NCBI RefSeq assembly: GCF_028858725.1
Contig: NC_084761.1
Span: 32,084,501 to 32,148,500, forward strand
DNA length: 64,000 nucleotides
DNA from: Colius striatus
Lineage: Eukaryota > Chordata > Aves > Coliiformes > Coliidae
Reading direction: 5' to 3'
How positions within the stretch are numbered: position 1 is the stretch's first letter; the number at the start of each line of letters is the position of its first letter. Shown piece by piece: positions 1 to 13,900 of the stretch. The notes beneath the pieces were generated by a model, which was given only the letters and a program-made list of their open reading frames with translations, made no database searches and was not told the DNA's origin. Position numbers and translations under genes: made by a program.

Positions 1-106
1 ACATAGGAACATGTCCAAGTGGGTCTTGAAGACCTCCAAGGAAGGAGACTCCACAACCCCTCTGGGCAGCCTGTGCCACTGCTCCATCACCCTCACAGTG
101 AAGACA
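1..106 (-). mobile_element. CR1 LINE fragment (cut by window edge)
   Basis: It closely matches the inverse-orientation CR1 at 56.86-56.96 kb (GACCTCCAAGGAAGGAGACT, CTCTGGGCAGCCTGTGCCA). Only the untranslated 3' part of the element is present. Confidence 0.85.
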
Positions 107-3100
107 AAAAAAAAAAAGCAAGCCTATTTTCTCCAATTACAAAGAAAAAAAATCCTACATCATTAATTTCTTTCTGTATCATTCAGTTCTAGGTTATGGA
201 TATGGGGCATTCTGTCCTTGGTCTAGGTATTAGTCATCCTACTGCTTTTGATGTAGTGCCCTCTTCTGCTTGATAATGGTAGTGCACGTTGCCCGATGGG
301 TAACTATTTTCAGTTAGCCCCCACTGGAGAGGAACATAACTACCGAGAAAGACGATAGCCTTATGCAGGAAGTAAGAAGCTATGAAATAAATAAAATCAC
401 ATCATGGGAAGGTGAATAATCTCTACAGACCTCAGAAATTTAATTATTGAGAGGGAAAGAAAAAGAAAAACTATGATCTTGAGATGTATTACTGTCTCCT
501 TCCACTTATTCTCTATATTTTCCCCTTTAATTAATTTGTGTACTGAAGTCAGTGCTGAACTGTAAAGACAAAGCACGGGCAGATGAACTTCCTGAAATGA
601 AGTAACATATAACACTTTGACTATAGCACAAGCAGAGCTCACACATATATCTTTTGAGAAATCATTAAGTCGTGAAGATTTAAAGTCAAGAAAATTATTT
701 ATCACTAAGCAAGCAAAGGTAGATAAGAATCTGCACATGAAGCTGATACAAATACTTAACAGACCACATGAAGAAGAGCCTTCTGTTCCACAGTAGCTTC
801 TTATTTGTTTGTTACACAGGAGCTGTAGAACATTATGGCCTTTCAGAGCTTGCTAAAACCATCATTTGAGTTTGGTAAAATGTTAAGAGGAAGTGGAGAA
901 AACATGCAGACAGCTAAACCATTATGCAAATCATGCCATTTCACCACCCTCTTCAGTTACCTGTAGTTTGAGCAAACAGCAGGAAAAACTCCACCACAGA
1001 AACCGCCAGGTTTAGCCCTTCTTCTCACCCCAATAGAGCTGGGGGAGGCAACTGCAAACATCTGCAGCATCCCAAAGAAGTGAAGACCAGAATCCAGTTA
1101 CTCACAGTAACATTTGGTGCCTGTAGTTCTGGGATGGCCATTATTTCCATCTTCTGCAGCACATGAGCAAGACAAGAGCAAAGCATACAAGAACAAAGCA
1201 TACAACCAAGATATACCTCTCCTAAGAGTAGAGAGCTGTCTGTGTGGCAACAGGGACAGCACTCTGTGGAATGAGTTAATCCACAGGTGGCAGAGTAAGC
1301 AACTCTAGCTCATATATACCCTTTCACACAAAATACCTTCTGTCCCTGCATGGCTCCTACCTGCCTTCTAAGCTTTCCTCCTGCAGCACTGCAAACCCAG
1401 CCCTTCACCCCATAACCACTAGCAGAGAGAAATTAGCATCTGCAGTAGCTAATCATGGCCACCAGAATGATACTCAGCTGCATCATATGTGGACATTTGC
1501 TCATCTGCTGGCAAATGCAACAAAATAAGCAATTGATCTCCTAAAGCATCACTCAGGTGGTAGGTACTTTGTGTCCTTTCCATCTCTTGGGTAAAACAGA
1601 GGTTGAGGCTGGCTAGTTGGTTCAGGATTTTTTGAGGGAAATGGAGTGAGATCAACAGGTGAGGAAAATGCACAGTATCTGTTTTTATCTTTGTTTGGGT
1701 TCATTGGGGTTTTGGGAGTTGGTTTGTTTGTTTTCTAGAAAAACAGATGCAAAATAATATTTTATCACATCATCAAAGCTTGCCACACAGGCACAAGAAA
1801 TCTTGGTTAAATTATTCCACTCCTGGACTTTCCAAATTTTGGGTACAAACTTGTAGTTTGATTATTTTTTAACTATTTATCTTATGCTTTTAAGAAGCAA
1901 ATGAAGGTTGAAATTCTATATTGTCATCAACACAGGCAAAAAGAGTAAAACTGAAACTGTTGGATGGAGTTCATCTGTCCCCAGTGTTTCAGCCAAGTGA
2001 GCTGCTGCTAGCAGCAACAGGCTGGCATCCTTCATGTGAACTAGCGCTAGAGGGAGACGAAATGCTTCTCCAGTTGCTGTCACAGAGACAGGCCAGCTGC
2101 ACAGGAGCACTTTGCAGGTTGGACAAATTTGGGAATGTGAAGTTTCACCCTGAGTTTTGAACTTTATTGTCAAGAACAAACTTTTTTCTCCTTTAGTCTT
2201 GCATTATGTCTGCTCTCTCCCATGGTCTTGCTCTCCTTAATGAGCCAACGCTCTTTGACCATTTTCTATGGTTCATCACAGCCTTTGTGTAGCAACTCAG
2301 AAATTCACTTTTCTGGAGTGAGGGATAGAAAAATATTAGACTATGTGGCAATTAGGCTCCATACTAATAAAAGAGATCAGTGATGGCTAGGGACCACCTA
2401 AACCAGTAAGACAAAGAATTTCTGATGAAGCAACATTCTGCATGCAGTTAAGAGCAGCCCTCTGTGAATTGCAAAATATCTCTGTTGTTAATCAAGGATA
2501 ACGAAGTGCAGAAGCAGGCCATGCTGTGCTACGTGTTGTCACAGCTAGAGTTCATAACGTATTCCTACTGCATTTGGCTTTCAAGAATACTGTCTCTTTT
2601 TTTTTTTTTTTAATTAAAAATGAGAAAAAAGAGGATCCCTGATATGAGACATATATACAGGCTCTCCTGGGACTCTTGCATTTTTTTTTTTTAATGGAAA
2701 GGATGAAAAGTTTTGGAAAGCTTCTATTCTGCAGACCCCTGTTCCCAGAGGCTAATATATTCTGCCGTGTACCACAGAAGTTCCAGATATAAAGGGGATA
2801 TTCATCAAAGCCTACAATTTCAGAAATTCTATTGCCAGATGCAGAAATGAGAAACAGTTTTTTTCACTAGGAATTAGGGAAGTTGAAGAAATAGAATATT
2901 TAAGAGTATGCATCCATTATAGGATGTTTACCAAGTAAAGACAGACACTCATCCAACAAAATATCAGTCCAAGTCCTTTATTCCAGTCACTTTGTCTACG
3001 AAAATTGCTTTTGATCATGGTGGCTTTATACTTTAAAGCAGAAGGCTATGCTGCTTTAAGTTCAGGAGCCTGATTTTTCCTCTGCATTATTCCAGGTATT

Positions 3101-6100
3101 CCTAAACAGGTTCAGGGACAATAGGCTGCTATTTTTGTTGGAGCACCAATATAAGTTGTGTTACACTGGGGGAAGGAGCAGGTGTTGCTTTGTGCTAGGG
3201 GTAGGAATGTCGTAATGCTGTAATTTCCCTTTCAGTGTTTTTTCCAAAGTCCTGCCTTCAGAGAAAGCAGTCAGGTACACCTCACAATTCACACTTCCTA
3301 TATATGTTGTCTATAAGATATCTTATTTGGTCCAAGTTTAGTATTATTACCATTCTCTGATGGCTGCAATGGGTGTTGATAAGAATTTTACTAGATGCAT
3401 GCTCATGCCCATAGCACAGTGGAGGGTTTAGAGAACAGTGTCATATAAACCCAGTATTCATTATAGCTTTTTTTCATTATTAAGACAATATGAACAAGAT
3501 TACTGAGCTATTCTGTTTTTCATTAGTCCCTAAACATTCTCATCCATTTGCACACCTACGGCATCACCTTCCACAGGGCTTTTTCTGGCCATCTGCAAGC
3601 ACACAGAGGAGCTTTGCCAGAGCCTAAATTGCTCACGGTTGTAGGAGAGAGTTCTTTCTCCTCCACGTTTGAAAGGTTTCAAACCTCTTGCTGCACACCA
3701 CTGCTAAGACAGAACAACACAGGAAGGCTACAGCAAATTTGAAAAGGGATTGGTGGGTACAGGGTCTGGCACCCCCAAGGTAGGAGCCACCACTTTGATC
3801 AACAATGCTAACTTCAGCTGGTATTCCTTTGATATTCACCCTATAAAGTACCTATCGCTACTACTTACAAACAGGTTTGTTCTAAAAGAAGGAACCTAAA
3901 AAATATTTACTCCTGGATATTATTGTTCAAGGAAGGGTAGCATCTTGTATGCAGGGGGAAAATTGTATCTTTTACAACCTGATGTTCTATGCTTACAATA
4001 GCAAATCCAAACTTAGGAGCAAGCAAGGTTGTTTTTTTCCCCATGACCCAATTTAAAAATATTGGCAGGTATTTTTTATAAGATTTTCACTTAGTTAAAA
4101 CATTTTACTTACATATTAGCATGGAATGTTACAATGGTATCATTATGCACTATGGTTTGGACCAAAAGTAAGAAACAACGAGACAACGAAGACCTAGAAG
4201 GAGTTCACCTGACATGGTTTCAGTTAAGTCTACTGCTTCTCTTAGCACGTGTGTTTCTGACATGCTGAGTGGTGCTTTGGTAGTTATTATTGGGTGCTAC
4301 TTTCTAAAACAGAGGTGTTAATCACAGAAGCATCTCTCTAGTCAATTTAAATCTTATTGGGTTGTCTGTTGAGCCTTGAATACTGGTCCTAATGAGCAGT
4401 GTGTGGTATGACAAACTGCACAATTTCTTATGTCTCCAAGGAAGAGTATGAGGTTTCACACAGGAATCAACTGGTTGAGTGCCACAAAGATGTCCATTAA
4501 TCTTTTCAAGAGCTTCAGCACTGTTTACTAGGGAAAAGAAGAATATGGTTTAGAGGAAAGAACAATAAATTACATTTAGCTACTGACTTGATTCATCCCA
4601 GGTCTTTTTTCCTTGCAAACTTTCAAAGCACACTATGAATTTGACTACAGGTTACCAGTGAAGTGAATTACAGCATGTAAACTGCTCATAAATCATGCTT
4701 GTGTGATGGCTCATGAAAACATGTTCTGCTACCACCACCAAACCCAACAATTTCAAGGAACCCCTTGTCCCCAGCTGTGTTGCTCAGGAATGAATGAATT
4801 CCCTGACATGCTGGCGATGTTCCACAAAGCCTTACTTCTACAAATAGTTACTTGCTTAAATTTAAGCTTAAAGTAAACCAATTGTGTTTGCTGAGATTAC
4901 TGATATAAGTAGCTTCATAGGAGTGTAAGTCTGGGGCCAACAGCCACACACAGTAGAACTGCCATACTCTGAAAAGAAAGGGGAACAATGGCATATTCTT
5001 ACTCGGGCATGCTCTCAGCATCAACTCAAGGCTTCATCAGAGGATTTCATCCATTACTATTACTTCTGTCCCTTCACAAAAATAATTAGTGTGGTTTTTT
5101 TTTTTAAGTGAACAGGATAGTAATTTGATTCTCACATCAATGTTCATTGGAATTTTTTTTTCTTTTAATTCCCCACCAAAATATGATTTGTTTTAATGCA
5201 AATTGAAAGTTAAGGTTCGGACCCTAAAGTGTTTAAAATCAAAACATACCTAAAACTGAAAAATTAGTTCCTTCCTAACTGGGAATATATTGTGGCTCTT
5301 GATTTGTAAACTGTAAAAAGTCAGCCTGGCTTTCAAGCCAGCCACAATCTTCCAGCACAAAGTAGTAAAATGGTTTAAAAACCATTTTTCTTCCCCTCTG
5401 CCCCCCAACAAGATTGAATTAGAATGTAGAGACACTTTTTGTAACCCTGTGATGCTATATACATAAAAGACTTTTTGGATTTTTAGTCAAAAAGAGCCCA
5501 AGTACTTTAAGAAGAATTCAGTGAACATGTGTTCTGGTAGCAGATTCATCTGGTTTTCACCTATTTTCACTTTTTTCCATCAAAAGTGCTTCCTACAGCA
5601 TGCCTTCTCTCCCACTTTCACCCCTTTCATTTACCATCTCTGCCTTCATTAATTGAAATGGATATATTGGGTATTTGTTGTCTAAATTAAAACCTGGAAT
5701 AATAAAGCAACAGTTTTTTAGGGTTGCAAGATGTTTACAAGGTAAAACAGAGATTCCTGACTATTGTTCTCTCTTTATCACTACATTTATATGTCCCACA
5801 GTGGAAAGAATTTCTTGGTAACTACTTTTTTTGGATGTGGTATCTTCAGGTGCTATTAGCTTTCATTCTGAGCAAAAATAACAGTTTTGAGAGGCACGCT
5901 CTTGCAGCTCTTCTGCACATCTCACCTACGTTCATGAAATATCTGTTCTCCTTCATGCTGTTATTCCTACTGAAACACAAAAATTCAGCTGGTAGAGGAA
6001 CACGTCTTCCACTAGCACCGGGACAACTGGCATAGAAAAGTTTTGCTCCCTTCCCTCTAAAAGATGCCAGCAATTGTTCCCAAATAATAATAAATACTTC

Positions 6101-6271
6101 AATTAAGTTTTTTTTGTTGGTTTTTTTTTTTGCAGTGTACTTGTTGGGAGCAGAAATACAAATTCACCATCTGAGCACATGTGCAGATGTACCACATGCT
6201 GCAATTGCCACTAACAGAAAACAAAAACGTAAAGAACAGGAAACCACACACTGCAATTGTACTGTGTACCT
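107..6271. other. AT-rich region without recognised gene
   Basis: I see no coding exon I can support. The frames at 1.92-2.18 kb are open on both strands and have no splice or start context. A segment at 4322-4527 (minus) follows a good acceptor but is unrecognised. This would fit intergenic DNA or introns of a neighbouring minus-strand gene, with ELF2 expected by synteny. Confidence 0.5.
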
Positions 6272-6318
6272 TTAGGGCTCCTTAGTAACTTCTTCAGGTG
6301 TCTCTTCCTCCACAGAAA
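6272..6318 (-). CDS. Candidate acidic terminal exon B
   Basis: A clean acceptor (CTCCCTTTTCAG) precedes 6318. Joined in phase to exon A, it reads VSVEEETPEEVTKEP and a TAA at 6274-6272. The acidic composition carries on from exon A across the junction, which supports one transcript. No canonical AATAAA was found in the next ~600 nt on this strand; only weaker variants are present. Confidence 0.42.
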
Positions 6319-6999
6319 CTGAAAAGGGAGACAAATCACCAATGAGAAAAACCAGAAACAACTTATTCGATGATAAATGGTCAAGTAAGTTGTTTTCTTT
6401 AATCCAAGGAGCCTTTTGGACTAAAGGGATACAACTTGCAGTCTATTAAGGATACAGACATTTTTACTTTTAGCTTTTTAGTTCTAATTGTAAAGGAGTT
6501 TAGAGGCCAAACTTCTAAACTCTTTTGAAAAATCTCCACAGTGATGATCTTAACACACATTTTTCTTTGCATTGAAGTCTATCATTCAACTTCAATATAA
6601 GATTGTACATAGATTCATTGAAACACTGCGAGGTTTGGAAATGTCACATGCTCTGTATTTTTCTTTATAGCAATGTAATTTCAGAAAATTCTATCTTTCA
6701 AATCAAGTCATATGTTGAAAAAGTGTGTTATGTGCAGCACAAGGGAGAATTTCTTGGTCTTAACAAACTTTACACTAAGCACTACAGCCCCGCAATGCAA
6801 CTTAGCAATACCTATTTCTACTGCATGGCACATAAATTCAAAAGTAAATGTTATGCTAAGGCTGTGATGCCAAACACAGTCATCACTAACAGCCATGCTG
6901 TGTCAGTGGAGCTCTGCATGCTTTGCAGCCAGTTCAATGCAAAAAGCCATTAGTGCTTTTCAGAGACAAAACATTTCAGACCCAGCTGCACTCTTGCAC

Positions 7000-7167
7000 C
7001 TTCTGAAATTTGCCCCGATTCCTCAACATCAACGTCCTGGCTCCTTGAGGATGTGTCAGAAATCTCTTGAGCTTCTGAGGCTTCTGAAGCTACTCCTTCC
7101 TTGACACTATCTAAGTTTTCCTCATGGGCAGAAGAAGCTGCAACATCCAAGACTTCACTCATAGTTT
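7000..7167 (-). CDS. Candidate acidic coding exon A (56 codons, phase 1-1)
   Basis: On the minus strand, an acceptor ending TTCATAG is followed by 168 nt without a stop and then AAG|GTGCAAG. The translation (TMSEVLDVAASSAHEENLDS, then SVKEGVASEASEAQEISD and SSRSQDVDVEESGQISE) is Glu/Ser/Ala-rich, unlike the surrounding AT-rich noncoding DNA. The entry phase (one base carried in) fits MGARP exon 3 or an unspliced-stop form of exon 4. I do not recognise the protein. It could be a downstream MGARP exon, part of a separate gene, or a chance frame. Confidence 0.45.
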
Positions 7168-7953
7168 CTATGAATCAAATTAGAGAGATAATTGTCTTAT
7201 CTTGTCTTTCCATTCAGTGGTGTAAATGGGGATGAGAGGTTAAGGCTCATATAGCATGAAGTACCTGCCTAACATACACGTTTGAAGTAACTGAAGGTGA
7301 CAGGATCTATCAGATTATTAATTTTTACCACGCAAATAAAAGTGGAATTCCAGGGAAAGCCTGATTCTTCCCAGCTCTGGGGCAGAAAACTATAACCATG
7401 AGCTATTTTCATGTCTTTAGATGCATCTTTAGGTAAGTATTCTCTAACATGTATGTTCTCTTGCAGATACTTTCATTTTATTTTCTGATTTCTGCCAAAC
7501 TACTAATGACATGCAAGATACTAATGGTAAAGTTTCCACAGAAATAATCCTAGTCTGACTAACACCATAGGACACTACATGTACACTCCACATAACCTCG
7601 CAAACATGGGTAGTTTTAATATAGAAACACCCTAACATCAAGCTGGAGGTGCAGGTTGCAGTTCCAGTGTAGCACAGTTGCCAATTGGCCATTATTCAAT
7701 ATCCCTTCTCAAGGATAAAGCAATCTATCTGTATAAAAAGTCTGTAAGAGGTAACACGTCTATGTACTGGTACGCTCCACAGGGAGACTGAGCACATCAT
7801 CCAGCAGTTACATGGTAAATTTTACCTGAGTAAACTCTCTCTCACCACTTTCTTCTAACCTTCCTGTTGGAGGTCTCCACCATCACACACCTTACCCGCT
7901 CAGCCAGATAAGGTGTGCGGGGACTTTGTGGTTACCAACTGGGTCCTGTACTA

Positions 7954-7977
7954 AGCTACATGTAGCTACATGTAGCT
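7954..7977. repeat. 24-bp perfect palindrome of AGCTACATGT units
   Basis: The unit AGCTACATGT occurs twice in tandem and is followed by AGCT. The whole 24 bp is its own reverse complement. Confidence 0.8.
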
Positions 7978-10900
7978 AACTAAACAGCTTCATTGGCAGT
8001 TTACTAAACACAATAAATAGGAGTTTTGTAGAGCTAGCATCCCATGCTTTTGCCCAAATATCAGCTTGCAGCTATTTAAACACAGCATATTCTGAACATC
8101 AGCTATTTCACATTATTCTGCAGAATACTGACTAAACTCTGAAGCAGTAAGAAAAAAAAAAGGGAATGGCTACCTTTGTCTTTATAGGGAACAGCTATGC
8201 AAGAAAAATAGTACATTTGGAATTCAAGATGTTAGATATTTTACAGCTAGCATAATTTGATGTAACGAAACACATTTGCTAGGTTAACAAGTTGCTAGTT
8301 CTACCACCAAATGTTCAGTTTATATTATGAAAACCTTGCTCTCTGGCTTATAGTATTTCATCATGATAATTTCTGTTTCTGTCTTGTGATGTTTCAGTGT
8401 ATTGTGAGGTTGTTTTTTTTTCACTAAGAAGGGTGGATCAGTAGGCAAGAAGCAACATGGTCTTTCCTGCTTTTTAATAAAACCCCGTTTCCTTTGAATG
8501 GCAATTGTGATTGCTTGTCACCTACTGGAATACCTGCCTTGAAAACAAATGTTAACACTTATACTGAACAGTTTATCTCTGGTCTAAAGTATTCTTTATG
8601 GCCATCAGAAAGAAAATCTGCTGCAACAAAATATGGATTCTTCCCAACAGGCCCAACCAGGTCTCTGCAGGGTAGCTGTCACTCCCTAAAATACAAAGGG
8701 CTTTGTTATGACAGGTATTGTGTTTTTGAAAACCTACGTCTGTACATATAAGTAATTGTCCTTGGCTACTGCAGAAAACTCCAGGTGGTTCTTTTATTCA
8801 ATTAGCTTTTGCATCCATTCCTTGAGCACACATGGCTACAGTTTCATAGGAGCCCTCTTCCCAGTGAAGTGCTCTTTTTGAGAAGACTGAGATGGCTGCA
8901 GGCATGGCAGCTTGCACTGGGTTGTTATCCCTACCTTAAGATGTTATCTCCAGCAAAGATTCAGACTGGCCCATGAAGATAATTTTTGTATCATTTCTTT
9001 GACCTCTTGCAACTACAGCAAGCTATCCAAGTATTTATTGGTGCTTTAAGCATCATGAAAATAAGAACCAGTCTATAACCAAGTTATCTTGTGTATTAAT
9101 CTGACATACTGAAACAAATCTTGGTGTACTTGGTGGTGGTTTGTACACAGCTCTGTCTTGGAACAAACACTCTCTATCCTGCTCACAAGGTCAACACATT
9201 TTCCTCAGGCCTAGGAAATTGCTGTGATCCCAGGGCAACACCAAATGAATTTCAGAATCAGGACTGCCCCATGGTCCCTTCTCTGTGGGGAACATCAGGC
9301 ACACTGTCCAAGTCCCTCACATCCTCTCCTCCCAATCAGGTGGTAGCACAATGCATTACAACATTTTGCATTTCCTATTTTTTTCAGTAGAGCTTAATCT
9401 CTCAGTTGTTCCACATAAATCCTGCAGTAATGCCCTATTTTAGTCCATGCCTGGTACATAAACCTCGGAAGAAGGATTTTACTTTTCTGTCTGTTCAATT
9501 ACTGCAAAGTTGATAATAAGCCCACCATGAAACGCTGCAGAAATAAACAGATGTAACTGAAATAACTTAAAACTTTTGCTAGTTCAAATAGTAAAAAAAT
9601 TAAGCTTATTTCTTTCAAAATTGAGTTGTGGAGGAGTTATAGCATCTTAACTGGTTCTGTGTTGTTTTCTGAATGATGACCAGTCTGAAATTCCAGAGTC
9701 CCCATATTTCCTTGTGCAGCAATGACTATGACCCATTTTCTCTGTTTATGCCAGTTTCTTTCAATTTCTACAGGCTTTACTAATCAAAATAATCTGCATC
9801 ATGCAACTGCTTCTCTGCAATGAGGACACGTGGTAAGTAAATGCTATTTGTATTATGTTAGCTCCTGAATGCTCAGCTGCTTCATTCTCAGTATTGCACC
9901 ATTCTACTGCAGCTCCTTAGCATCTTTAACAAAACACCCACTTGCAGAGTACTGGTCAAATTGGGCTCAGTCAAATGATGATTCACCCTGACCCATACAA
10001 TTTCAACTCTGCCAAAAAGGGAACTGTTCTGGTTTTTTAAAGTTTCTTTTTAGAGTCACAAAAGTGGGGCTGTTTCAGGTTTTTTTTCTTAATAGCATAT
10101 GAGGGGGAAACCCACATCATCCATCAATAGTGCTGGATTTAAACGGTTTCACTGTTTCACTGAATATTTAGTGTCACGTGTCCCCCCCATCTATTGTTAT
10201 ACTGGTAGCAAAATCTCAACCTTTATGTATAACATGGGTTGTTTCTTTTGAAAAATTCATATTCATTTTTCTTATGCTTCTTCACCAGGCATTTGTTAAT
10301 TGTAAGTTTTCCCCTGGAATAAGCAGTTAAACCCCAGTACCAGTGGCTCCAATTTTCTTCTGTATTTGCTAGGCACTTCTATACGCTATTGCACGTACAG
10401 ATCTGAATCGGGAGCTTCTCTTTCTTGTGACTTCAACAAAAGAAAACATAAAAGAACTTCAAGCCTCAGAGAAATCAAACTAATAACTGTAAGCAAGTGA
10501 TTAGGCTTTGCATATTGCATCAACAGCTGTTCTGAAAGCATTCAATGGGATTCTAATGGCCCAGGGACTCTGAGGACAAACGTCCTTAGGCTACTTAGAT
10601 TCCTGACATATTTCCACTATGGAACCATCAGGACATAACTCAACATCTTTGTAACATCCATTGCTTACATGTAACGCTGAACCCTAACAAACATATCACC
10701 TGCTTCTGCCCAGGATAACTGTATGCACTCTCAAGTGGTCTTCAGCTCCTCTGCTTTACGAGATAACCATTTTGAGAAGAAATACATCCATATAAATTGT
10801 GCATGCAAGAACAGAACATGGCTGGGCAAACACAGCAGCACATTACATATGCACCAAACACAATACCAAACCACTGTTATGAAAACACATCTGGTTTGAG

Positions 10901-13900
10901 TTGAGTAAATACAGAAAAGGAAATTGATTTTACAGACAAAAGGAAATTAAGTTTTTGGTTTAAAACTTTTAAAATATATATATATAAAAACGAGGCAGCA
11001 CATCAGGAAGTTCCAGTAGAATGTCAGCATGATATCCAACAACTAGTTCCACCTAGAAATGTAATTTTTAGGAAACTATCCCTATCATTTCAGCTTGATA
11101 AAAAGGTGTTTCCTGTATAAAGCAGTTTTTCCTGCAGTCTTTAAAGACATAATTTTTACTCTTACAAGTGCTACAGTTGCAGCACTGAGTATGCTGGACG
11201 CTACATTTCTGTGCATTCACAGCAGAACAGAAAAGAGCCCAAAATCCAGGGTGCTTCTGCATCCTCATGATGGTCAATTGAATTGTCTGAATATTAGTCA
11301 GCTCAGCATTCCCTCAGCAGAAGAGAGAAGCACAATAAGCACGGCCAATGTGACTGACTCATCTTTGCTCCAGCTAATAGTAAAAAATACCCCCCTCACA
11401 TACACAGATTGATTTTTATCACACTGATAATAATAATAAAAAACCCATCACAAACCCCCAGGCACATGGATTCAAAACCCAGATCCTACTGCTTCCATAG
11501 CCTCTTCCCCCAAAGCTTTCAAGCTTTTAAACCAGGCTTTCTTGGGGGAGTTTGGTGCAGAATCAGCCTGGATTTTTGTCTGTGATGCAAAACTCTAGAC
11601 CAAAATTAAACCAGCTGACATTGGCTGTCATGTCCTGCTGCCTGGGATATGATAAGCTATAGGATGATCGTGAAGCAAGCAAGTGAAAGGGAGGTCAGGA
11701 GACAATGGAGTGGGCACTGATGATAAGTGGAACCTGAAGTCTGCCACGGACTTGTTTCTTGCAGTGTCAGGCTTTAGCGTTCAGTGCTCATAAAGTTGGA
11801 TTTTCCAAGCTGTATTTCATACCACACACCGTGTGTGAAAGCTTACGAAGCAAACTACCAATTGTCCAATACCTATGTGTAATTTCATGTTGGCTTTCAT
11901 TGACCACAACTCCTGAAGAAAGGTACAAGATGTATGAGATCAAGGAGAAGACAAAGAAACAAATAGCTGACTTCTTAACTCTAAACATCTATAATCATGT
12001 TGACGTTGCCAAAAGGAGTAAAGACAAGTCAAGAGTGCAAAGTTCCACTCCTCCATCTAAGCCAGCTTGAACTATTCTGGCAGGAAAGGCACCTACCCTT
12101 TGTTACAACACTGAGATTGCTTTGATTTAATTCTGCTAATTTAAATTACTGCTTTAAAGCTTAGAGTAACCCTTGAAAAAAATCAGCCATTTTAATCTGA
12201 GGGTTAGGTCTTCACACTCCCACTAAAGTAGCACCTAGGAAGCAACTAACTGTTGAGAAAATAAATAAATAAAACAAGAAAGAAATTATGCTAAAAAGGA
12301 AAGAATTGCTTTCTTCTTCCTCAGGCAGGCAAAGCTCTTTAATTTGTGACAGAAATACACCCCTCCCTCAACCTGTAAAAAGAGAGGAAGCTGACTCTCA
12401 CAGAACAATATTAAAAGAAGGAAGAGTCAAAATATTTTTAAAAGTCCTGGGGCATTCTTGGAATTCATAATTTCACTCCTACAGCAAAAGTTTTACCACC
12501 TTTTGCCAGTCAACTCAGCACCACTGCGAATGTTCTCCTTGTTTAGAGTGCTTTTCCATTATCAATACCACTTTATACTCATACGAACAGTCTGTAGACA
12601 TAACTAAACTAACTTGTATATTATATTTTACAATTTTACTGGACTTTAAATTAAGCTTTTACCTTGTATTTTTAGGTGGCTTTGTAAGTACATTTTCCTT
12701 ATTTAGAATGTATACAGAAAAGACGGCTGTTCCAGATTTTAAAATGAAAGCTATATTCCTTTTTTAACTTCCTTGAGGAGACGTGGGGATTCTCCCCAAG
12801 ATGGGATTTTCATAACAAGAGCATACAAAACAACCACAGGACTTCTCTGGGCTAAAGCCTGTATTTTTTTCCCCCAGTTTTGCATTTCCCTACTAATATA
12901 TTTTAAGCTATCCTATTTTATCCTAATACTAATCCTTTGTTTTAAAAGTTATTATTTCCAGTTAGAAAAAACAACAAAAAAAACCTGAGTGGGCACTGGT
13001 TTCCTGTACTTTTTAAAGATTTTTAAAAATAACACTTTTCTGAGTGAAGCATTTCACTTAGAGCAGTATCCTTTGTATCATGAATTGGGTTTTTTCAAGC
13101 TGTCAGTATGAGGCTGCTGTCTGTAACACGTTACGTCAGGTCCAATTACTTTAAAAGAAAAATCTTTGCAGAAGAATTTGGCTTTATTAAGCTGAAATAA
13201 TACAAGTTAGCCAGCATAATACAAATGGAATCTGCCTGGAGTGCACAAACCAAAGCTGGAGTACAAAATAAGGTTTTGATATTTCAAACTGCCTATAACA
13301 TATCCAATGTCACACAACTAATTCCAAAGGAAAAAAAAGCCAAACTGAACTGTGAAAACAGAAGTGATATTTAATTTACAGTCTTTTAGAGAACATCTCA
13401 TACTAGAATGTGATACTTTCGTTTATATAAAGCTTCCCTTCAGTAAGGTCCACTGAGGGACTCAGAACATTCCCAGAAATGTTAGGATAGGTAGAGAAAA
13501 AAAATCCCGATTCCTTCTCATAAAGACCCACTAATGGAAAACCGACTGGAGTAGAATTCACTTTAAGAGAGTTAAATTCTGCCAGGTTTGAAAGTAATTC
13601 AAGAATGTATTTGAGAGACTACAAAATAGAGCACAAGAGGCAGGAGTACCTGGTTCCCTCAGATCTAATCCAGTGGAGAACACAGCAGTAGCAGAAGGGA
13701 GTGAGATTCCTTTTAAGACCATCTTAATATACTTTGCTTCCATCATCAGCTTTAAAGAAAATGGAAAAGATTCAACACTGGCTTTTTTTCTAAATCCCGA
13801 GGTGGTGGTGACAGCTGAGGTACTCTTCCTTTCTTTCATCAGAAGCCACCTGCCAGTGGGCTCAGCACATCTTCCCTCAGCTTACTGGGGCTCAAATTAC

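Noticed and set aside
1916-2179. Frames of 79 and 87 codons open on opposite strands
   Set aside because: Each is the shadow of the other. There is no start context, splice signal or recognised motif.
4322-4527. Minus-strand open segment (67 codons) after a good acceptor (TTCTTTTCCCTAG)
   Set aside because: It has no recognised protein, the composition is not coding-like, and no donor or poly(A) site fixes its end. It could still be an exon, but the evidence is too thin.
11759-12070. Plus-strand frame of 103 codons
   Set aside because: No family resemblance, no promoter or splice context, and it lies in AT-rich DNA where a frame of this size can occur by chance.
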